The translations under genes and the position numbers were made by a program. The notes beneath the pieces were generated by a model. It worked only from the letters and a program-made list of their open reading frames with translations, was not told the origin of the DNA and did no database searches. 9,909 bases of DNA. Origin: Clostridium sp. CAG:590 (lineage in GTDB: Bacteria; Bacillota; Clostridia; Lachnospirales; Lachnospiraceae). The stretch covers positions 1 to 9,909 of the forward strand of contig HF987886.1 of the NCBI GenBank assembly GCA_000431135.1. Reading direction: 5' to 3'. Positions 6,499 to 9,909 of this stretch are shown here, in pieces; position 1 is the stretch's first letter; each line of letters opens with the position of its first letter.

Positions 6499-6508
6499 GA
6501 CGCCTCCA

Positions 6509-6973
6509 CTATATTTCTTTGTTTTCGAACCCTTCCTCCGCATTTTCCTGCCGGATCACTTTTCGCATCGTTACCTTTGTTCCCTCTCCCTTTTGGGATT
6601 CCACAAACAATTCATCCATAAATGCTTCCATAAATGCAAATCCCATACCGGATCGTTCCAGTTCCGGCTTAGATGTGTACATTGGTTCCATTGCTTTTTC
6701 AATATCTGCAATCCCGACACCATAGTCTGTCACGATCACCGTAACAGTATCCTCCACAATATAAGTCTCAATCCGGATTCTGCCATCGCCATTCTCATAT
6801 CCATGAATGATTGAATTGGTAACCGCCTCCGACACTGCTGTTTTTATATCTGCAATCTCCTCCAACGTTGGATTCAATCTGGCAACAAAAGCAGCCACTA
6901 CCACTCTCGCAAAACTCTCATTTTTTGATACACTGTCAAATTCCACCACCATCTGATTATTAAAATGTTCCAT
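6509..6973 (-). CDS. spoIIAB: Anti-sigma F factor and serine kinase SpoIIAB
   Basis: Binds and inhibits SigF in the predivisional cell and mother cell, and phosphorylates SpoIIAA. The 154 residues form a GHKL-type ATPase fold. Motifs: NESFARV (18-24) whose Arg23 corresponds to the Arg20 contact residue of Bacillus subtilis; SEAVTNSIIHGY (48-59) with Glu49 as catalytic base and Asn53 as metal ligand; G1 box TDYGVGI (82-88); ATP-lid block KPELERSGMGFAFME (102-116); and GEGTKV near the C terminus. All catalytic residues are kept. It lies 40 bases after spoIIAA and 10 bases before sigF, whose ribosome binding site starts right after its TAG stop. Confidence 0.96.
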   Translation of the reverse strand: MEHFNNQMVVEFDSVSKNESFARVVVAAFVARLNPTLEEIADIKTAVSEAVTNSIIHGYENGDGRIRIETYIVEDTVTVIVTDYGVGIADIEKAMEPMYTSKPELERSGMGFAFMEAFMDELFVESQKGEGTKVTMRKVIRQENAEEGFENKEI

Positions 6974-7013
6974 ATCCTTGTCCCCTTTTTTATATTTTAA
7001 CTACGGTTAATAT

Positions 7014-7373
7014 TTATTTCTTATATTTTCTTTCAATGTCACGCAATGCCTCATCTACATTATTCATTTGTTTTGCCACTCTGTACAATCCGGATATTTC
7101 CAGAATACGTGCAATCTTTGTATGCACTCCTACAATATATACGTCTCCTTTCAGATATTTCACCTCACGATACCGCCCCATGATCAGTCCAATTCCCGAA
7201 CTATCCATAAAACCTGTATTTTGATAATCAAAGATTACATCCCGTATCTTTTTGCAAACAAACAATTCATCTGTACACTCTCTGATCTTATCCGCTGTAT
7301 GATGATCCAATTCTTCCGGTAAGTAAATGATCAAAGTCTCTCCTTTGACCCGATGTACACATTTTTCTTCCAT
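7014..7373 (-). CDS. spoIIAA: Anti-anti-sigma F factor SpoIIAA
   Basis: STAS-domain protein that, when dephosphorylated by SpoIIE, releases SigF from SpoIIAB and so starts forespore gene expression. It is 119 residues, the usual size. The phosphorylation loop reads FMDSSGIGLIMGRYR (55-69), with Ser58 matching the Ser58 phosphorylated in Bacillus subtilis. The ligand-binding start ETLIIYLPEELDHHTA (12-27) is also typical. AAAGGGATGG upstream supplies the ribosome binding site. It heads the spoIIAA-spoIIAB-sigF operon; transcription normally depends on SigH, but no convincing SigH promoter could be identified in the 74 bases between the upstream terminator and the start codon. Confidence 0.95.
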   Translation of the reverse strand: MEEKCVHRVKGETLIIYLPEELDHHTADKIRECTDELFVCKKIRDVIFDYQNTGFMDSSGIGLIMGRYREVKYLKGDVYIVGVHTKIARILEISGLYRVAKQMNNVDEALRDIERKYKK

Positions 7374-7447
7374 ATTTCCATCCCTTTCTACATAATGAAT
7401 ATCCTGTTATACTTCTCCGCCGCAATTCACACATTAGATAAAAGAAA

Positions 7448-7475
7448 AAGCAACCTGTAAAAACAGATTGCTTTT
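7448..7475 (-). terminator. Terminator after the folC/TPR gene cluster
   Basis: On the minus strand, AAGCAATCTGT and ACAGGTTGCTT form an 11-bp stem (7463-7473 with 7448-7458) around a TTTT loop, followed by a T-rich tract (TTTCTTTT) leftwards. A shorter T-run follows on the plus strand too. It lies 42 bases after the TPR gene stop and separates that gene from the spoIIA operon. Confidence 0.85.
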
Positions 7476-7517
7476 CTTAAGTGTATTATTCAAATATTAT
7501 CTGTGGTTAAATTATAT

Positions 7518-8831
7518 CTACTCGGATAGATAATCTTTGATCTCATCAAGATGAGTGCTATCCGGATAGTTGTCCTTCAGACTGATAAATGCTGATTTGG
7601 CATTTTCTTCGTTCTGATCACCAAGGTATGCTTTTCCCAAATAGTAATATGCATCTTCACCTTCCTGAATCTGGAGTGCTACATTACATAAATTAATTGC
7701 CTTTTTGTAATCATTCTCACCAATTGCTTTGGCAGCTTCCGAACACAAAGTCTCATATGTTGTGTTTGGAATGTTATTCTTAATGATCTGGAATGCTTCT
7801 TTTGAATCTTTCTGATCATTCTTTTGTTTCTCTTGTTCTTTGTCCTTTGCCTCTAACTGTTTGTTGAGATCATCAACCTGATTCTCCAGATCGGATATCT
7901 TAACATTCTTCTTGGATACTTCTTCACTGTAAGAAATCTCCTGTTCCCGGTTCTTCTGATTTGCACTATTCAGCTTCGTTGGCAGCACCAGAAGCCAGAA
8001 TGTTAAAACACCGAGAACCAGTCCGACTGCAACATAGATCAGATTGAACTTGCTATGATTGATCTCCTTATAAGATCCGACCGTCAGATCCGGGTTGTCA
8101 ATATTCTCCAATCCCTTTTCAACAAATGTCTCAAGATCCGACTTATATTGATCCTCATCTGAATATGCAGAATCCACGTCAATCCGGTGGCTGCTTTCTT
8201 TCATTCCGATAATATCTTTCGGTGCAACCCCCATCTCTGACAGATACTTGACCGCCAATGTATTATTCTTATCAATCCGCAACACACGTTTTAATGCTTT
8301 CTTTGCCTTATCCGGATTGCCATTATCCAGATATAACAAGGCTAATAACAGATATCCTTTTACAAAATGCGGATAATTTGACAAAATTCTCTTCAACTGG
8401 ATGAAAGCAAGATCTTTTGTTCCCTGCTTTGCATGCGCCAACGCCTGATTAAACTGCTTGGCAAGCTGATTGGCTTCCTCTAACTTGAGCGGATCGGATT
8501 GTACCTCTTTGATATAACGCTCCGCCATATTATTATCCGGTAGATAATTACTACTGATTACCCACTGTGTCAATCCCAACACAGTTTCACCCATCTCATA
8601 ATAGATAAGTCCTAATAAATTCCTTGCGTTGATATTCTGCTTATTATACTTCAACGCCAAATTCAATGCATCAATTGCACCGGTAAGATCTCTGACACTT
8701 GCTCTGTCCAAACCTAAATTATAGTAATAGTTTGATGTATTATAGGCCTTTGCCAACAGCTTATAGTTCATGCCGCATTGGCTGCAGTGTCCGTTCTCTA
8801 ATACAGGTGCTCCACAATTCAAACACTCCAT
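7518..8831 (-). CDS. Zinc-ribbon, TPR and coiled-coil membrane protein of unknown function
   Basis: Not recognised as a named protein. The 437 residues show, in order: a CxxC-x9-CxxC zinc ribbon (Cys3, 6, 16, 19); tetratricopeptide-like helical repeats (about 33-200); an acidic linker; one membrane segment (about 263-283, NLIYVAVGLVLGVLTFWLLV); a charged coiled coil (about 294-342, rich in Lys/Glu/Gln); and a second TPR block (about 355-435). There is no signal peptide, so the N half is probably cytoplasmic and the C half outside. The start at ATG 8831 is preferred because AGGCGGTG lies six bases upstream; a GTG at 8840, inside that site, would add three residues. It follows the 49-residue gene by 12 bases and folC closely, so it is in their operon and ends at the terminator at 7448-7475. 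A scaffold or assembly role in the cell envelope is a guess from architecture. Confidence 0.85.
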   Translation of the reverse strand: MECLNCGAPVLENGHCSQCGMNYKLLAKAYNTSNYYYNLGLDRASVRDLTGAIDALNLALKYNKQNINARNLLGLIYYEMGETVLGLTQWVISSNYLPDNNMAERYIKEVQSDPLKLEEANQLAKQFNQALAHAKQGTKDLAFIQLKRILSNYPHFVKGYLLLALLYLDNGNPDKAKKALKRVLRIDKNNTLAVKYLSEMGVAPKDIIGMKESSHRIDVDSAYSDEDQYKSDLETFVEKGLENIDNPDLTVGSYKEINHSKFNLIYVAVGLVLGVLTFWLLVLPTKLNSANQKNREQEISYSEEVSKKNVKISDLENQVDDLNKQLEAKDKEQEKQKNDQKDSKEAFQIIKNNIPNTTYETLCSEAAKAIGENDYKKAINLCNVALQIQEGEDAYYYLGKAYLGDQNEENAKSAFISLKDNYPDSTHLDEIKDYLSE

Positions 8832-8843
8832 ATTATTCACCGC

Positions 8844-8993
8844 CTATTTCTCTTTCTTACCATTCACCTGTTGTAACATTTCCGCTAATACATCTGTAAT
8901 ATCTTTCACGTCGTTCTTATATATTGCATCCTCTGCCTGAGATACTTCAAGGCAAGGCTTAAACTTTCTGATCTCTTCATCAAAATTAATCAT
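8844..8993 (-). CDS. Small acidic protein of 49 residues, unknown function
   Basis: A short gene between folC and the TPR gene. It starts MINFDEEIRKFKPCLEV, continues with SQAEDAIYKNDVKDITDVL and ends with a Lys/Glu tail. The middle is predicted to be helical, and there is one Cys (residue 14), no signal peptide and no membrane segment. AGGAG inside the end of folC lies eight bases before ATG; the folC stop is only three bases upstream and the next gene starts 12 bases after the TAG. This tight packing with a proper ribosome binding site is the reason to call it real. I have a weak memory of similar short proteins next to folC in other Lachnospiraceae but cannot confirm it. No function can be assigned. 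Confidence 0.75.
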   Translation of the reverse strand: MINFDEEIRKFKPCLEVSQAEDAIYKNDVKDITDVLAEMLQQVNGKKEK

Positions 8994-8996
8994 AAT

Positions 8997-9909
8997 CTAT
9001 ACTCCTAAACTGAGCAGATTACCTACCAGATATAAAGAGCCTACACAAAATAAATACTGATTCCTAACATGGTTCTTCGCATACTCAAACCCATCTCTTA
9101 TATCGTCAAAAGAAGTAATCTTACTCTTCGAAAACTGTCCAAATGTTCTTCTTACTGTTTCAATCTCTGCTGAACGACTTCCTTCGTAACGAACAATTAT
9201 AATTTCGTCAAATGTAATCTCTGAAAGTCTACGAATCATTGTCTTGTAATCTTTGTCTTTTGAAACAGCAAATAATAAAATCTTATGTTCCTTCGGGAAC
9301 ATCACTTCCAATGTATGACAAAACGCCTCAATTGCCTCTTCATTATGTGCACCATCCACATATATATGGGAACCGATACACTGCATCCTGCCATTCCAGA
9401 CCATACGAATTAATCCGGTCTGAATCTCATCTATATGTTTATCTATCAACCGACAAACCGATTCGTTCTCCGAATCCATGTCTGCCACTCTGTTCTTCTG
9501 TCTTAATAGCTGCTCATAAGCTTCTATTGCAAGAACGGCATTCTCTACCTGATATAGTGCTGTCTTGCAAATCTGCAACTCGCAATATCTATAATAACCA
9601 CTATCCAATGAAAAATCAATGGTTTTTTCACTAATTTTTGATATTTTATATTGCGATTTTTCGACAAGGCGTAAAGGTGCGCCAACCACTTTTGCCTGCT
9701 GAACGATAACTTGCGTTGCTGTATCTTTACGGTCGAAAAACAAAGCCGGCACATCCTTTTTCATAATTCCGGCTTTTTCAAAAGCAATTTTTTCTAAAGT
9801 ATCCCCAAGATACTGCATGTGATCCATACCGACCGATGTAATGATCGTAAGGATTGGCTGCACAATGTTCGTTGCATCTAATCTTCCACCCATTCCCGTT
9901 TCAAAAATA
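8997..9909 (-). CDS. folC: Folylpolyglutamate / dihydrofolate synthase (C-terminal two thirds)
   Basis: ATP-dependent ligase adding glutamate to tetrahydrofolates and, in bifunctional forms, making dihydrofolate from dihydropteroate; it belongs to the Mur ligase superfamily. The frame is open to the right edge, so about the first third including the GTxGKG P-loop is outside the window. The visible part begins with the ETGMGGRLDATN motif at the edge, then TSVGMDHMQYLGDTLEKIAFEKAGI whose EKAGI Lys is the usual carbamylated residue, QVENAVLAIEA, and GRMQ...YVDGAHNEEAI marking the start of the C-terminal ligase domain. The C-terminal GSLYLVGN block is typical. The internal ATG at 9893 lies within the conserved motif and is not the real start. 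The stop is three bases before the 49-residue gene, and AGGAG for that gene lies in the last folC codons. Confidence 0.93.
   Translation of the reverse strand, partial: IFETGMGGRLDATNIVQPILTIITSVGMDHMQYLGDTLEKIAFEKAGIMKKDVPALFFDRKDTATQVIVQQAKVVGAPLRLVEKSQYKISKISEKTIDFSLDSGYYRYCELQICKTALYQVENAVLAIEAYEQLLRQKNRVADMDSENESVCRLIDKHIDEIQTGLIRMVWNGRMQCIGSHIYVDGAHNEEAIEAFCHTLEVMFPKEHKILLFAVSKDKDYKTMIRRLSEITFDEIIIVRYEGSRSAEIETVRRTFGQFSKSKITSFDDIRDGFEYAKNHVRNQYLFCVGSLYLVGNLLSLGV

Noticed and set aside
6499..6543. Upstream in-frame ATG giving sigF an extra 15 residues
   Set aside because: The extension overlaps the spoIIAB frame and is not like SigF; the ATG at 6498 has the GGAGG site.
9239..9634. Plus-strand open frame of 131 codons
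   Set aside because: It is fully antisense to folC, whose conserved motifs are intact; no recognisable domain or ribosome binding site.
1..9909. CRISPR arrays, insertion sequences, tRNA or rRNA genes
   Set aside because: No regularly spaced repeats, transposase motifs, terminal inverted repeats or recognisable tRNA/rRNA sequences were seen on either strand.

Overview
The window looks like a chromosomal segment of an AT-rich, spore-forming gut Firmicute, probably a Clostridium-related Lachnospiraceae. This rests on the spoIIA sporulation operon, the phosphate acetyltransferase, Gram-positive ribosome binding sites (AAGGAGG type) and the general protein style. Genus and species cannot be read from the sequence. 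Every protein-coding gene is on the minus strand, so transcription runs from right (9909) to left (1).

In transcription order: (1) the 3' two thirds of folC (folylpolyglutamate/dihydrofolate synthase) enters from the right edge. It is followed, with only a few bases between genes, by a 49-residue acidic protein and a zinc-ribbon/TPR/one-transmembrane/coiled-coil/TPR protein. A strong terminator at 7448-7475 closes this unit. (2) The sporulation operon spoIIAA-spoIIAB-sigF encodes the forespore sigma factor, its anti-sigma factor kinase and the anti-anti-sigma factor. (3) aroB (3-dehydroquinate synthase) has its own extended -10 promoter and is closely coupled to a PaaI-type hotdog thioesterase. 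(4) An amino-acid ABC transporter unit follows: a substrate-binding-protein/permease fusion whose 5' end is broken, overlapping a GlnQ-type ATPase that ends at a 15-bp-stem terminator. (5) A small Dabb-domain protein has its own promoter. (6) pta is at the left edge; ackA would be the usual next gene but is outside the window.

Two things stand out. First, the transporter fusion gene has a good lipoprotein signal peptide that runs into TGA after 28 codons. Immediately afterwards a perfect 17-bp tandem duplication shifts the frame; removing one copy puts the signal peptide and the 467-codon remainder in one frame, apart from that TGA. Its binding domain is also in permuted order, with the second half before the first half and then the permease. 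Second, the 330-bp gap between the transporter terminator and the Dabb gene holds a second intrinsic terminator on the plus strand, where there is no protein gene. Together with an upstream -10 box, a hairpin and a CU-rich single-stranded stretch complementary to Shine-Dalgarno sequences, it suggests an undescribed small regulatory RNA of about 90 nt.

The remainder is housekeeping metabolism (acetate fermentation, shikimate and folate pathways) and sporulation control. No mobile elements, CRISPR arrays, tRNAs or rRNAs were seen.
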